Source: Tubiluchus corallicola
Lineage: Eukaryota; Priapulida; Priapulimorpha; Priapulimorphida; Tubiluchidae
Length of the DNA stretch: 64,000 nt
Assembly: GCA_030141605.1 (NCBI GenBank)
Contig: JAQGDQ010000001.1
Coordinates: 990,001 to 1,054,000, forward strand
Direction: 5' to 3'
Below the pieces are notes generated by a model that saw only the letters and a list, made by a program, of their open reading frames with translations, was not told the origin of the DNA and ran no database searches. Made by a program: the position numbers and the translations under genes. Position 1 is the first letter of the stretch; every line of letters starts with the position of its first letter. Positions 45,282 to 57,513 of this stretch are shown one piece after another.

Positions 45282-48200
45282 CTGTGAATGTAAATTTAGC
45301 AATCTTAGTTCAAAACCAAAACCAAAAAGTCGGGAAACCCACAGTTGATAACTTCATTAAAACAATAAAGACGTTACATTTATGAATACTTGAACTTTTC
45401 AGGTGCTTCTGCAGTCAGAGCTATACAATGAAGAAGCAACCACTTCTAGCTTTGGCTTTGATAGTAAAATTAGTAAAAGCCGCCAAGCTGTCAATGACAA
45501 GCTTGTAGTTACAAATAATTAGTGTTAGCTTTGATAATTCTTGTTTATTTTAGATAGTGTTCAAATTCTGGTGTTCACATTTATTTATTTATTTTATTCA
45601 CACCCAATAGTAAAATACAGTCTATAACAAAAACAATGTATATATAAAACACGTTGGCAAAAACATACAAATAAAATGTTTACATGAGTGTGGTTTGCAT
45701 ATTAAGAAATTTACATATTCTTATTGTGAAACGCTGGGAGTTTTGTCATGAAGGCAACGTTGCAGCTACTATACTAAGTTTTTAAGACTGCAACAGTGTG
45801 GAGTTTTATCTGAATGGAAAGAAAACTCGTAACTGTTTTTAAATGCTAAAATAATTTCACAAGTAATGTGTACGTGACATTTTTTATTGTTTATCTGTGA
45901 ACTTTACGTCATTTTTCAAAATCAGTTGCTCTTGCACTCTTATGTCAAATTTATTTGCGATAATGATAAAAGTAATGATGTCCTATTCTTTCAGGTATAC
46001 GCTTATACTGCTTCATCATGGTCAGTATAAAATTTCTGTATTTTTGTAGTCGAGAAAAAACTTTTACAGACGGTGAGTTTTGAGTTTTTCACTTGCAAAC
46101 AGTTTTAATTTAGCTTAATTCAAACTCTAATTTACAGAGTTTTTTGTACATCTAATTTTTTTTCGCAAAGTTTAATATTATTAATTATGAAAAGCAACGC
46201 AAACGAATGAGTGACTATCAGCTCTAACATTGTTTTAATTAATTTCCTCCATTTGAAGGAGAATGTTTAGCCATCGGAAAGTAGTTAAGACACCTCTGAA
46301 ATTTTCAGTTGTCTCATCTTAAAGGATTGTGCTTGGTAAAGAGATAGATACCGGCCCTGCCACACTATTTCTCTTGCTAAAAATTCTTGTAGTTATCTCA
46401 TTTCATTTCAGTGCATTTAACAAAATTAATATTGAGCCTGTAGTGACGCATTTCTTGCAAGTATTTAAAGTACAAGCAGTTAAACATTTAAGCATAAACG
46501 ATATGAGCCATTTCAAAAATAAACTGTTATTTTTAAAACAGGTTGACGTATTTTGTGCATTCATATTTTTTGTATGAAATCTTATACGGAAACATGCTGA
46601 GCTGAGATGAAAATTGGATTCTGGTCAGGTGTTAGATTTCTCATACTTGAGTCATATTTGACAGTCTGCATTTTTAGATCGTGGGAAATAGGCATTTGTT
46701 GGAATACTTTCTGGAACACGAATATAAAAAAGTTGCTTTATTTATAACTTAACCAAGGCCCATATTCTAAAAATACTTCGGAGTAACGCAAACAAAGTGT
46801 GGAACAAAACGAAAAATGAAAGCTGTGTCTACAAAGGTTTTATTTTAGGAATGTAGGTTGAAGGGTAACTAATAATTTATTTTCTCAAGCCCCGTTAACA
46901 CACACCACGTGGCTTAACATTGCCCTGCCTTCCCGCTGGTGTTTTCCTTTAAATTAAAACATGCATGCCATTGTTGTGCAAACATATTTAGCTGCGATTA
47001 TTTTTGGCACAGGTATTAAAGTAACGAATGCTCTGAATACCAAAGTTTCTAATCAAGCTATTTTTGTCAAGGTGAAATTTGCAAACCATATTAAACTCTG
47101 CAATCTTTGTAGACTGAGTGCACGGAAAGGTGTCTTACCAATAAAATTTTTTTAAAAGATACAAAGATATCCTCCCCTCTTTTTCCTCCTCCTCTCTCAC
47201 TCTCTCTTTCTCTGTATGTCCCTCTTTCTTCTTTCTGTCTTCCTCTCTCTCTCAATTTCCCATTGTCTTTCTCTTCTCTTCCCCATTCACTCTCTCTCCC
47301 CCCTCTCTCTCCCTTCACCACCTCTTTTCCCTCTCTCAATCTAGCCATTTAATTTACCCTATGAAAATTATTATTATTCTAATAAACTATTAAATCTTCG
47401 TCTACTCTGAACGCAGTATTTTGCCATTGCTGACGTCACGCCGCTCAAAGAATCTTTCCAATTTGAATCAACCGTCAAAAAATTCAAGACGATTTGATAT
47501 CACCAGGGCCGTTTAAACGATCGTTTTTTTCATCAAATTTGTTTGTCAGTTTTAGTTTGACAAATTAATTGAGAAACACGACAGCCAATAGCATCGCGTG
47601 CTGTCGTGAGCTGTAAAATTTACATCGGCTTCAGGGGTTATTTTAGAATGGGATTACACTACGGATTAACTGCGCAATTTATCCGGACGACTAAGTATTA
47701 CATGTTGAAAATTGCTTTATAAAGAAAACATGTCCCCCAAATTGTTCTCATTGAATAAAATTTCTAAAAAGTAATCTAATACGTTCTCAGTTTTGTCATT
47801 ATTAATCAAGCAAGTGGTATAAATGCAAACCGATCAACATTATTTGATGTTGGCTGATACTAGAACCTGGAGTGTAGAAGCGGCAGTAGTACCAAAGGAA
47901 ATTCTACTAATCAGCTAAACAATTTGAGACAGTACGATATGTGTGTTATATAAGGCGATAATTACAGTTGTTTAGCATCCTGCACCGTGGCTTCCGTTGA
48001 GCTTCTTGCAATTAGTAGTCAGGCATTTGCAGGTGTGACACATACGTATATAATTCAAAAAGTCACGCGGCGCCTCGACTTTTTAACTCTTTGGAGAACA
48101 GTCTGTAACTTTCCCTTTCGACTCTTCGCTAGAGCCATTTTCCCATCCAAACCTTTTAACCTTCTCGTATTCTAACCGCATAAGTTAGCACCATAGACAA

Positions 48201-50455
48201 GGAAGCACATTAGTTTGCTGGCGTCATGATTTGACTGAGAGAGTGACACCTCTTGCTGAAAAGCTATTACCAGAGTTTGGCAGAGTAAAGCTTGACGTCA
48301 TCTAAACACGCATAAGTTTCTAGACTGACAGTTTTAAAAACCCATCGTGTAAAACTGCGCTGTGTAGGCAGTACAAACTATGGGCAAAACCAGGGTAAGG
48401 GCTAGTAGTGTCTCCCTAAGTGACTAATCTGAGGAAGCCAGGTAAAGCAAACGTAGGATCGAGAAAGTGTTTTTGTGGGAAGATGGATGAATTGTACATT
48501 TTAGCATGAAACTAATTCAAGAAATTCGTTTCATTTAATTAAAGTATAGCACTCATGTAATCACATATATAGTTGTGTTGTTAATTATCTGTGGCAAACT
48601 TAAAAATTAAAGAATTGCTGCTGGAAGTTGGTGAACCCAAAATTTGGCGACCTAGGCAATTGCCTAGTATGCCTGTAGTGGTAGCGCCGACCCACCAGGA
48701 TCATACAAACAGTAAGCCATATTGCTTAAATTAAGGTACGTTTTTAGGTAGATTTTGTGGAGATCGATGCTGTCGCTGGTACTGTAATTACTGTTGTTGC
48801 TTGTGATGCTAAGTACCTTTTCCCTGGCGGCACTGGCTTTAAAGCTCTTGATTAGGATTCTCAGTGGATGTGCTTTAACTGAGCTTTGGTTATACATGTA
48901 TTTGCTCTGTCTCCAGAGATACCTGACAGCAATTGAGTAAAACAGTAGCAAAAGCGAAAGAGAAAATGACGTTGATCAGGTTAATCAAGCATAATTTATT
49001 AAATATGGAGTAAACCCACAAGTCCGAAAAGGCCATCTGGTTGCATTTCAAAAGCTGTAGTCGCTAGATTACTCGGCTCTCGTGATTACGTCAGATTTTA
49101 ATTCAATTCTTGTAGTTCACAAACCAATAATTGTGGGTTTATTCTATCATTAATTAGTGAAATTAAGATTATAAATCATTAACTTTTACGAACGTCTTTT
49201 TGTCTATATAGAATTTCAAAACGTTTTTTAAATTAAAATTATCCTGGTCTGAAATTTTGATGTTTCCGCTTTAATTTTTACAAGGAATATACTTTCAAAG
49301 CATAATAAAAATTGAAATGAGATGCATGGCATAAAGATGCAAAGGTCGATTTTGCGATGTGTTCTCCACCGGTCGTGACGGTCACGAGTTGAAAGAGAAA
49401 AATTGTAATTTAAAATGAATCTATAGTTCGTTCTCTTTAGCAAACTTGCACTAGTCACATGGTTCCCAGATGTGCTCTATAATGACATGTGTGCATTTTA
49501 CTACTGTTGCAAATGCTTTTTTATGAGTTGTTCGTTTTACTTTTCGTGAAATAGCTCGACGTCAATAAGTCAGATGCAGCGAAGCCAGTGTATTTGATGG
49601 CGCCGCCTCTACTCCCCATCGGCATCTAAGCCCTTCTAGGAAGTCTAGGAAGTCTAGGAAGACACTGTAATTGTAATCTAGGAATTACTGTAATTATATT
49701 AAATAATTTTGCTTACGTGCGCCTGTATTTCTACTTGTTAGGCTAAAACATTTCTGAGTGAAAAAGTTCTTTGCAGAATAAAAAAGACCATAAGACAATC
49801 AGCTTTTTAAATATTTACTAGCGATTAAACTAATTTGTCACCAATCACGGCCTATTTGTCAACTCGCCGATCATAGCACAACTTTATCCAAGATTTTAAG
49901 AAACGGACGAGCGCGCTGCCTTGAGCCTGATTGTTTAAAGTTAATTTGACTCCTTGACAGAGCCAAGCTTTTTATAATCATGCAAAGGTAGCCGGTAAAA
50001 ATAAATTAGACCTATTTTGTGCACAGAACGGAACACAATATACGCAGAGTAAATTACAATTTCTTACCACCAATTTTTAGCAATTCAGCATTTGGGTTGT
50101 CAGTGAAGACTGTAGCACAATCTCTGTATGCCTCAGCAAACAGTCCTAACTGTAAACATGCATTAGCTTTGCGTGTTAACCTCTCACGGTTGTCAGGATC
50201 CTTGTCCAATGCCTTCCTATAATAATCTAGAGCCCTCTCCCAACTTCCCGATTCCTGCAAGACTCTTGCTTTTTCAGAAAGCCTTTGGGATTCCTTCGGA
50301 TCGAGATCGATGTATCTCCGAGGAAAATGCTGGTGTAGAGCAATGCAAACGCCATCTATGGAACGCCTTTCTTCGTCGCATTTGGCGGTGTCTCCCAGTA
50401 AAGGTTTTTGGTTAGAAGTTTCATTTCTATGACGATAGTGCTCCTTGGTTATCAT
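43891..50455 (-). CDS. SMYD5-like SET/MYND protein with N-terminal TPRs, two exons
   Basis: Predicted protein-lysine methyltransferase relative. Coding exons 50455-50068 and 45281-43891 join in frame across a 4.8-kb GT-AG intron, 593 codons including stop (592 aa). The first exon and the start of the second form about three tetratricopeptide repeats. Then come a split SET domain opening with KGKGVFATRHI; a MYND-like Cys/His cluster ending YCSEVC and HKYLCP; LSPMLMARM; GLFSLQSCLNHSC, the family NHSC block; GEEITHIY with the likely catalytic Tyr; and a post-SET FCECERC. A second, classical MYND finger (CDVCYCAWYCSAQC to HKNVC) closes the protein. The SET part resembles SMYD5, but SMYD5 lacks TPRs, and SMYD4 carries them with a different SET. 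The start is the first ATG after an upstream stop; a further 5' exon is possible. Confidence 0.82.
45579..45660 (-). repeat. Possible LINE 3' tail
   Basis: On the minus strand, sequence containing TACTATTGGGTGTGAATAAA runs into (AATA)n, resembling the 3' end of a non-LTR element. No coding remnant was confirmed. Confidence 0.3.
45661..50067. other. Intron of the SMYD5-like gene
   Basis: No nested gene recognised. A TATATAA at about 47946 upstream of a short plus-strand frame (47987-48175) is noted but nothing supports it as a gene. It contains the pyrimidine tract at 47170-47338. Confidence 0.4.
47170..47338 (+). repeat. Polypyrimidine tract
   Basis: About 170 bases of C and T with few interruptions, mostly CTCT and CCTC words. 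The purine strand is in the sense direction of the host gene. Confidence 0.93.
50068..50455 (-). CDS. SMYD5-like gene, exon 1: TPRs
   Basis: From ATG 50455 to a GTAAG donor at 50067. A second donor three bases earlier (GT at 50070-50069) would drop one Gly. It encodes EKARVLQESGSWERALDYY and ANACLQLGLFAEAYRDC, two clear TPR helices pairs. Confidence 0.8.
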
Positions 50456-52762
50456 GCTTCTAACCTCGGTGACCAGCTGTGTAGTGAGAATACTGATCTC
50501 GAATAATAATAATTTAGAAAACTTTCATCTAGTGTAACCTGATAAATAAAAATAATGATATACAAAAAGCGTACATTTCAATCCTTATCATTATTTGTAC
50601 GTCTGTATAGTTTTAATGATTTAAAAAAATGTTACATCAAGTATCATCACCAACAAACAACAAGTTATCTGGAGTAACCATTTAATTCAAGTAATAGTAG
50701 CTGCTATACAATTTTTAAATCGTAACTATACGTGTTTTGCAGACAGCCGCTGATACGTTAATAACGCCTGTACAACATTTTTGCTAAAACAACACTCTGA
50801 TAAACTGTTCAAGATGTGCAGTTGTAACATGAACAAAAAAGCAACAAGTTCTATGGAAGCATTTTTGAAATACTGGACGTAATCTGCTAGCGTAAATAAA
50901 ACATGCAAAGAAGCCACCTTCGCGAATGTTCTTTCAAGGGGAATTTAATAACTCGAGATCAGTCATCATTCGTAATCATAATCTCGGTCTGTAATAATAA
51001 ACAATTCTATAGTACTACTGGGTGTTATCGAAAGTAAAGCGACAATGTTGAAATTTAGTAATAAAAAAGCTTATTATTGAATCAGTTTAATTCGAAACCT
51101 TTTTGTTTTCCGTTTGATTAGCCTAATATATAGCTCAGCACAAGTGCACAGTATTATCATTCTGTATACTGTGGTGCTGCATTTGCAAAAGAAGATCTTC
51201 GAATTTTTTATTTCTGATTAAAATTTAGACTAGTCAGATTATGATTTTTTTTTCAAATATTTGCAGCTTTCAAGCTATTTTATTGTTTACTGTTATTGTT
51301 TATTCTAAGGTTAACAAATAGTTCAAACATACCAGAAACCACTTAATTTAATAAATCTGTAACTATGACAACAGATATGAATATCTAGGCCTAATACTAA
51401 CCTTGCTACACTGTTACGTACGCACCTGCTTAATATTAGAAAGAAAACGATGCATAAAACTTAAACTTTGCCAGTTGTTACATTACAATAAGTTTATACA
51501 GGAGAGAGACGGCGTGCTCTCTGCCAGCCCTCTCAAACCACTCTACATCTCTTTCTACTCGGCTTCTCTATTTATGGCCGGGAAATCAAATCCCCTCAAC
51601 ACGGTTTTGCGGCAGTCATTTTGCGTGATCGACAGCATGACTGCTATAAAGGAATCAATATCCGAAAAAAGTGGAAATCAACCTTGTATTTATTTATAGT
51701 CACTTAGAAACACTGGCAGCTGGGTCAGAAAAATATTTTGACATGAAGGTATTTTATGTTTTTACACGCAGTGAAACGTAATTTGCAATTTTTTTGATGA
51801 AACTAAATTCTGCATACACAGTTGTACAACGGTATTAATTAGACTTTCTGGAAAGTTCTGAAGCAGTCTAGATTTAAGATTATACGTTAATGTTACTGAA
51901 ATTATAGTTTTTGAAATGTAGGTAATGCTACATTTCTGAATTTGTGAAGATGTGGGGTTTCTGTATACTTGTTCTCACTTTCACGCTTTATTTTTCAAAT
52001 TATATTTTCAAAATTATGTTTGTTTTCCTGGTGGTCCAGATATGCTTTTCATGCTTTGTGAACCAAGAAAACACTGATTATTTATGTGGCAACCATTTTG
52101 ATATTTTTGCGCGAAAAGTTCATTTGACCCATACCATCATCATCAACAACAACAACAATGTCGTTATGGTCGTCATTATTATTTTAATTACCATTATTGT
52201 AATTGAAGACTGTTTGCTCAGTGATTATTAACATTACTTTCCATTATGTATGTTATAAATGAAAACAGATTCTGTGACAAAGTGGAGTCATGAAATTTAG
52301 GTCTAATTTATAGGGAACAATGTCAAATTTTAACAATCTGAGAGGATGCGAAGATGATATAATATTATAACATTAATTATATTTTCATTTTTTTAATGTT
52401 GCAAAATTAAAATTGAAATGCTTGCACCACTTGCGAACTGTTGTTACTGTAATGACCCACAAATATATCAGTTTTATGATATAAAATATTTGCGCTTAGA
52501 ATTTATTATTATTCTTCGGTTGAAATCACAAAAATGAGTAGAATAGCTAAGACATTTATATAATTAAGAATTAATGTATTGAATTATATATATACATAGG
52601 CTCTATGTCTGATTATAATCACAGTAGCAGTATAATTAGAAGGCTACACAAGCTTCAATATAGCCCCATCTCTGCAAATAACACAATCAATAAAAATAAT
52701 TTTAACAATAACTTTAAAAGTTTTAAAAATAGTTATATGTAAAACCTAACACCTGACCGACA
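50456..52762. other. Region between the SMYD5-like gene and the P450 gene
   Basis: No coding pattern recognised. It should hold the 5' part of the SMYD5-like gene and the P450 3' UTR; TTTATT at about 52502-52507 could be the P450 poly(A) signal (minus strand). Confidence 0.4.
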
Positions 52763-54328
52763 TTATGCAACTCGTGATTTGTAATAAATTTCTGTAGGCC
52801 CAAGTGGTTTTCGAATCAGCCCCACTTTACTTCTTAAAAGTGTTTGCCTGGATGCCACTCCTTCTAGGCGACCCTGGTCCAGCAGTCCGGTGATGTAATA
52901 AAACATTGCCCTTCTTCCTACTTTTTCTCCCAAACATTTTCTCTTTCCTGCTCCAAATATGAAATGTTGCACTTTATTACACTCCTCAACGTTTAGTTCG
53001 CCTGTTTCCGTTAAGAATCGTTCGGGTTGGAATTTTTCTGGATTTGCAAATATTGAGCTGTCATAATAAACGGAATCAAAGTTACAAACAACTATGGTGT
53101 TTCCCGGGATTGAGCAACCTCCAACTTCAGAATCTTGTAACGTTGCTCTGGGAACGCCAAGTGGAGTGGTGCCTCCATACCGAAGTACCTCCATGGTGAA
53201 CGCCTGTAGATATGCCATCTGGTTCCTTGTTTCGTAATGTACCTTGCCGCTACTTGCAGCCTTAACAGTTTGTATTTCTTTATGAATTTTTTCTTGAATT
53301 TTAGGATTTATTGAAAGCAGCAAAGTGGCCCAAGTCAACACCGCTGACGTGTTTCCAACACTGGAAGCAATCATTTCTTCTAGACCTGCCGCAATCAAAT
53401 TCTCGTCTGGTTCAAGCATTTGACGTTCTTTTTCAGTGAGTTGATTTGCTGCTTTTATCAGACCATCAGTAACATCACGCACTGTGCATTCATTGCTGTC
53501 ATGGGTATGTATATGTGCTTTAGTGTACTCGTGACACATAGTCTCCAGTCCACCTAAACAGTTGACAAAGTAATTAGTGTACTTACGCACCAGCCATGGT
53601 GTAAACGTTTGCATCCAAGGAAAAAATTCAACTGGGTTTCCTGCATCCATCGCCTTATTCATGCCTTCCAAAGATGTAAGAAACTTCTGAAAACGCTGAT
53701 CCGTTTGAGACAGGTGTTCACCTGCGCAGAGAAACAGCATAATTTCGCAAACTAAAAGTTCTATCCTATTATCCATGTTTACGCAACTTTCTCCGTGATT
53801 TCCGTCTTCTAGCAGCGTCTTTGTAAAGGTAGAAACAACGTTTTCCATCATAAGATCAAGTCTGCGTTTACTCTTGCTGCACACCATGCCAACAGCTTTA
53901 TCAGATAAACGTCGGTGCACCTGCCATTTTGGTGACCAGGAATGCAGAGACATCGCCTTGCCATGCGCCATGTGTTGAAACATCTTGAAATTAGGTCTCC
54001 CGGCAAAGTCCCTATTTAGGAGGACTTCTGTTATCTCTCGGAATCCATTCACGACTACCACATAACAACTTCCAAATTTCAGCGTGTAAACATTTCCATA
54101 GTTTTTTCTCCAGTGATCCAACTGTTTCTGCCCGTACAGAATTATCTGGTGGATATTGCCAAGAAACGGAATTCCCAATGGTCCTTCAGGATATCGCATT
54201 CTGTTTCTGTATCTTTCCAAAAGTAAACAGACGATTAGTCGCATGAACAAAATCAACAAAGTAAAAAGCAATATGCTCGTTACTTCAGTCTCAACGAAAG
54301 TTATCTTTTCCAGCATTGTCGTTGTCAT
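52763..54328 (-). CDS. Microsomal cytochrome P450, clan 2 type, single exon
   Basis: Heme-thiolate monooxygenase anchored in the ER. The product is 521 aa from ATG 54328; the open frame extends six codons further to a GTG that is unlikely to be used. Visible: N-terminal membrane anchor about 18-37; proline-rich hinge YPEGPLGIPFLGN; C-helix WxxxR at about 135-139; I-helix with SVGNTS at about 323-328; ExxR (EVLR) at 380-383; PERF at 435-438; heme-binding FIFGAGKRKCLGE with the ligand Cys465. Length and motifs match CYP1/CYP2/CYP17-type enzymes; the subfamily and substrate cannot be told. The I-helix has Asn where an Asp or Glu normally precedes the Thr. No intron or frameshift. A TATA box lies 58-65 bases upstream of the ATG. 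Confidence 0.95.
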   Translation of the reverse strand: MTTTMLEKITFVETEVTSILLFTLLILFMRLIVCLLLERYRNRMRYPEGPLGIPFLGNIHQIILYGQKQLDHWRKNYGNVYTLKFGSCYVVVVNGFREITEVLLNRDFAGRPNFKMFQHMAHGKAMSLHSWSPKWQVHRRLSDKAVGMVCSKSKRRLDLMMENVVSTFTKTLLEDGNHGESCVNMDNRIELLVCEIMLFLCAGEHLSQTDQRFQKFLTSLEGMNKAMDAGNPVEFFPWMQTFTPWLVRKYTNYFVNCLGGLETMCHEYTKAHIHTHDSNECTVRDVTDGLIKAANQLTEKERQMLEPDENLIAAGLEEMIASSVGNTSAVLTWATLLLSINPKIQEKIHKEIQTVKAASSGKVHYETRNQMAYLQAFTMEVLRYGGTTPLGVPRATLQDSEVGGCSIPGNTIVVCNFDSVYYDSSIFANPEKFQPERFLTETGELNVEECNKVQHFIFGAGKRKCLGEKVGRRAMFYYITGLLDQGRLEGVASRQTLLRSKVGLIRKPLGPTEIYYKSRVA

Positions 54329-54385
54329 TTGGTCAAATAAATACACTCTGATGGTATTTTATTTTGAACACCCCCTGACAAACAT

Positions 54386-54393
54386 TATTTATA
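54386..54393 (-). promoter_or_regulatory. TATA box of the P450 gene
   Basis: TATAAATA on the minus strand. Transcription would start near 54357, leaving a short leader of about 30 bases. Two GCGTG cores (54416-54420 and 54443-54447) and tandem AGGTGA/AGTTCA half-sites (54455-54466) lie just upstream. Confidence 0.6.
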
Positions 54394-54466
54394 GGAGCGG
54401 TTTTAGGCAACTACCCACGCAGGCGCATTTTCGAATTTAAAGGCGTGAATGCCAAGGTGAAGTTCA

Positions 54467-56745
54467 CGAATAATATACACTAATATTAACTATCATCATC
54501 ATCTGCGTCAACGGTCCGTTTCACTTATTACAGAACAACAATATAAATTCATATTACAACCAATTTGTGCTAAAAATAGGCGAACCTCAACTGGCCCCTT
54601 TGTTACGGATGTACTAAATGGTATCACATATTGGTTTCGCTAGTATACTGTGAAAAATGGTCTCGTGCATTAATTTTATAGGGGGGCATTCGTATTACAT
54701 TTTGAAAAGCGTTGTAGGCCGTATATTTTTTAAATGAAGAAAGTGTACATATTTGTAGATAGTGTCTTTATAATGATTATTCTCGGTCACTTTAAATGCT
54801 CACAAGCTAATAGGATTATATAATTGGTTGTTAATTCCTGCACACATAGCTGTCAATCCCGAGATTCTGGTCGCTCAACTCAACTGAATAAAAGAGTACT
54901 TGTTCTCCTAGTATCCATTAAAAATTGCTGTTTTTTACTTTTTGAATGTCTAGCAAAAGACACCTGTTAAATTTATGGTTTTTTGTAGCTTTGCAAAATC
55001 ATTATTATTGAAACCGCAATAACTTCGAAAAGTGGCGCGCGTGTATTAATTCTTTAAATTGCAACTTTGTCGGCATTTTGCCAAAAATAAGTCGGAACTT
55101 TGTTTCAAGTAGAGCTGAATGTGCGTGTTGGTGGTCTTGTGTTAGAGACATTAACTTCAAGAAATGTAGTAACTTTTGCTCTGGACACTCTTGAAGATCT
55201 CTTCTCGCATGCCACATCTGCCATGTCCCACTTAGATTTGTATTTCTAGCTTATAAAAGTGCTAAAACTTTAGTTCTAGAAATTCTCTCCCCTGACATTT
55301 AGTGCGGTAAACCAGTAAATATAATTCTCCTTTCATAACGTGGACACGACCGGCTATTTTTAGCAACTTATATTGCAATAATTGCACTTCCTTCTGTAAT
55401 TTCATGGCAAGTTTTCTAAAAATAGCATAGAACAGTGTTTCGCAGTGTAGTTGAACTCATTATTAAATCGTGGTAATTATTCACGCTACCTGAAATAAGC
55501 ATCTGTTGTGATTCCGATTATGATTGCTTCAAATTGCTGATATTATGGTAATGGAACGTCGAAAATAGCCTTTCGAAATAGGAATTTATGATTAGGAGTG
55601 GTTAAAAAAGTTCTTGCGCGCACGGTATTTTTCTATATAATATTCCTTTGCTTAAAAACATCTATGGCCCATCAAGTTTTATGAGAAGGATCATGGGGCA
55701 GAAGATCAGACATTTCATTAATTAATTAATTTATTTATTCGTCACTCAGCCGTTCACATTTGTTCATTTAGGCGTACTTGTTTATTCATGTTATCATTTT
55801 AAATTTTGAAAATTGTGGACTAAAATGTCCTTGTTAGCTTGGAATGGAAAAAAAGCAGGCAAAGGTGTGCTGAAACAACAACTAAATAAAAAAATGCAGT
55901 AAATAAATAAGTTGTTTAAAGTGAGTGAGTAATTTAATATTTACATCTGAACACTCGCTTCATGTTCCAAAGTTCTTATAAAAACTTTGCTCATTTCTCA
56001 CCCCACTCATTTTATGAGTGAAGGCGTCAAATATAAACATATTCTTCAAGGCTTTGAAAAAACAGAACTGCAAAAACAAAAAGTGCTTAATACAAAAGTA
56101 ATCATGTATTATGTAGAAATAATGAACAAACTTCATTGATGCTATAAATTAATTTGATATAAAACGAAATCACCGAATTTATTGCTACTAGACTGAAAAA
56201 CAAGTAATCATGTATTATGTAGAAATAATGAACAAGGTTCATTGATGCTATAAATTAATTTGATATAAAACAAAATCATCGAATTTATTGCTACTGGACT
56301 GAAAAACTAAACGATTTTTTGCAATATAAAGAATTACTGCTGTAGGTAAACCTTTGCTGTACATTCAAAGGTTTAACACAGATACATAAATCCTTCAGCT
56401 AAAATTAGGTTCATAGTGAGTTTGAGTTAAAAACACTTTTGGCAGCGTAGACTATGTATTAGGCATTGTACGCAGTCGTATTCAGGAACGCTAGTTAGGC
56501 CCATCGATTTGTCAATATCAACTAACGCCGAGAAATATTTGTTATTATTTAAATTGACAAAAATGCAGTACAAATTTAATTACTTTTTTATCTCGGATGT
56601 TAAATTAATGTAAACATAGGATGCGACGTATTCGTTTGATGTCAAATATCATTTTCTGGGAAAGATCATGATCATATGATTGTGTATTTTTTATAATTAA
56701 TTATTGGAATTGTGTTACTTGTATGTACTGCATTTCTGTCTTTGT
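54467..56745. other. Intergenic, no gene recognised
   Basis: AT-rich sequence without coding pattern; the 70-codon frame at 55005-55217 (minus) has no recognisable domain. It contains the tandem duplication at 56097-56308. Confidence 0.4.
56097..56308. repeat. Two-copy tandem duplication, 106-bp unit
   Basis: The stretch starting AGTAATCATGTATTATGTAG is repeated with a period of 106 bases and only a few differences, so the duplication is recent. Confidence 0.93.
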
Positions 56746-57513
56746 CAGTGGCGTCGTGCTATAGGGGCCCGGGGGGGGCCTGCCCCCCCCCAATTGTTCA
56801 CAAAATGTCAAAAATTTTAAGGGTTTTGGCGGCTTGTAATGAGATCAATAAGGTGTAAAATTTTGAGGAACGGTGAAATCTCCCACTGTAGCATGATATG
56901 CGATTTTATAAAACATAGGTATGATTATTGATTGAATCTAACGTCAAGATGGAGAAAGTCACGACTCTTTGCACCTTCTACATGCCTGATCTCGATGAAG
57001 AAACCCTCGAGTTGGAGTACCGCTTGTTCACTCATGCTGTCGCTGCAGACTCTGTTCCTGAACATGTCAACACAAACTGCATTCACTCAGTATACCCTAT
57101 AGTCATCCTGTAATGTATTCATGTTATGTTGTTGGCTTTGACTGTGTTGCTGAATCGTTTAAAAATAACGTTTGTTGTTTGTTCAATATCTTCATCTTGC
57201 CTCGGAATAAAAAGTTTAGTAATTGTTAAAAATATTAAATTAAAGGTACATATGTTTTGGTAGTCGTCTTTTCATCGAATCTTTGGATTCCTGACAGCTA
57301 ATAAATACTTAATTACATTTTAATTTTAAATTAATTTTTAATTTTAATTAAATTTCTGTAGCTACAGCTCTAAGTTAAATGCCAGTTGGGAATAAATAAA
57401 TCGTTTTTCTTGCACGCAAAATACTGGTGTGGGAATTCAAAATTAAACAGTTAAGTTCCGCCATTATATACAGTCGGGGCCCCCCTAATTTTTTTTGGTG
57501 CACGACGCCCCTG
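56746..57513. mobile_element. hAT element, 768 bp, with perfect target duplication
   Basis: Ends CAGTGGCGTCGTGC and GCACGACGCCCCTG are 14-base inverted repeats with one mismatch. Both flanks are GTCTTTGT (56738-56745 and 57514-57521), an exact 8-bp target duplication. G/C homopolymer runs lie just inside both ends. An internal 61-codon frame (56928-57113) may be a transposase remnant but is not enough for activity. Confidence 0.88.

Noticed and set aside
47091-47348. Arg/Glu/Gly-rich minus-strand frame
   Set aside because: Product of the polypyrimidine tract.
47946-48175. TATATAA followed by a 62-codon frame
   Set aside because: AT-rich background gives many such words, and the frame has no recognisable motif.
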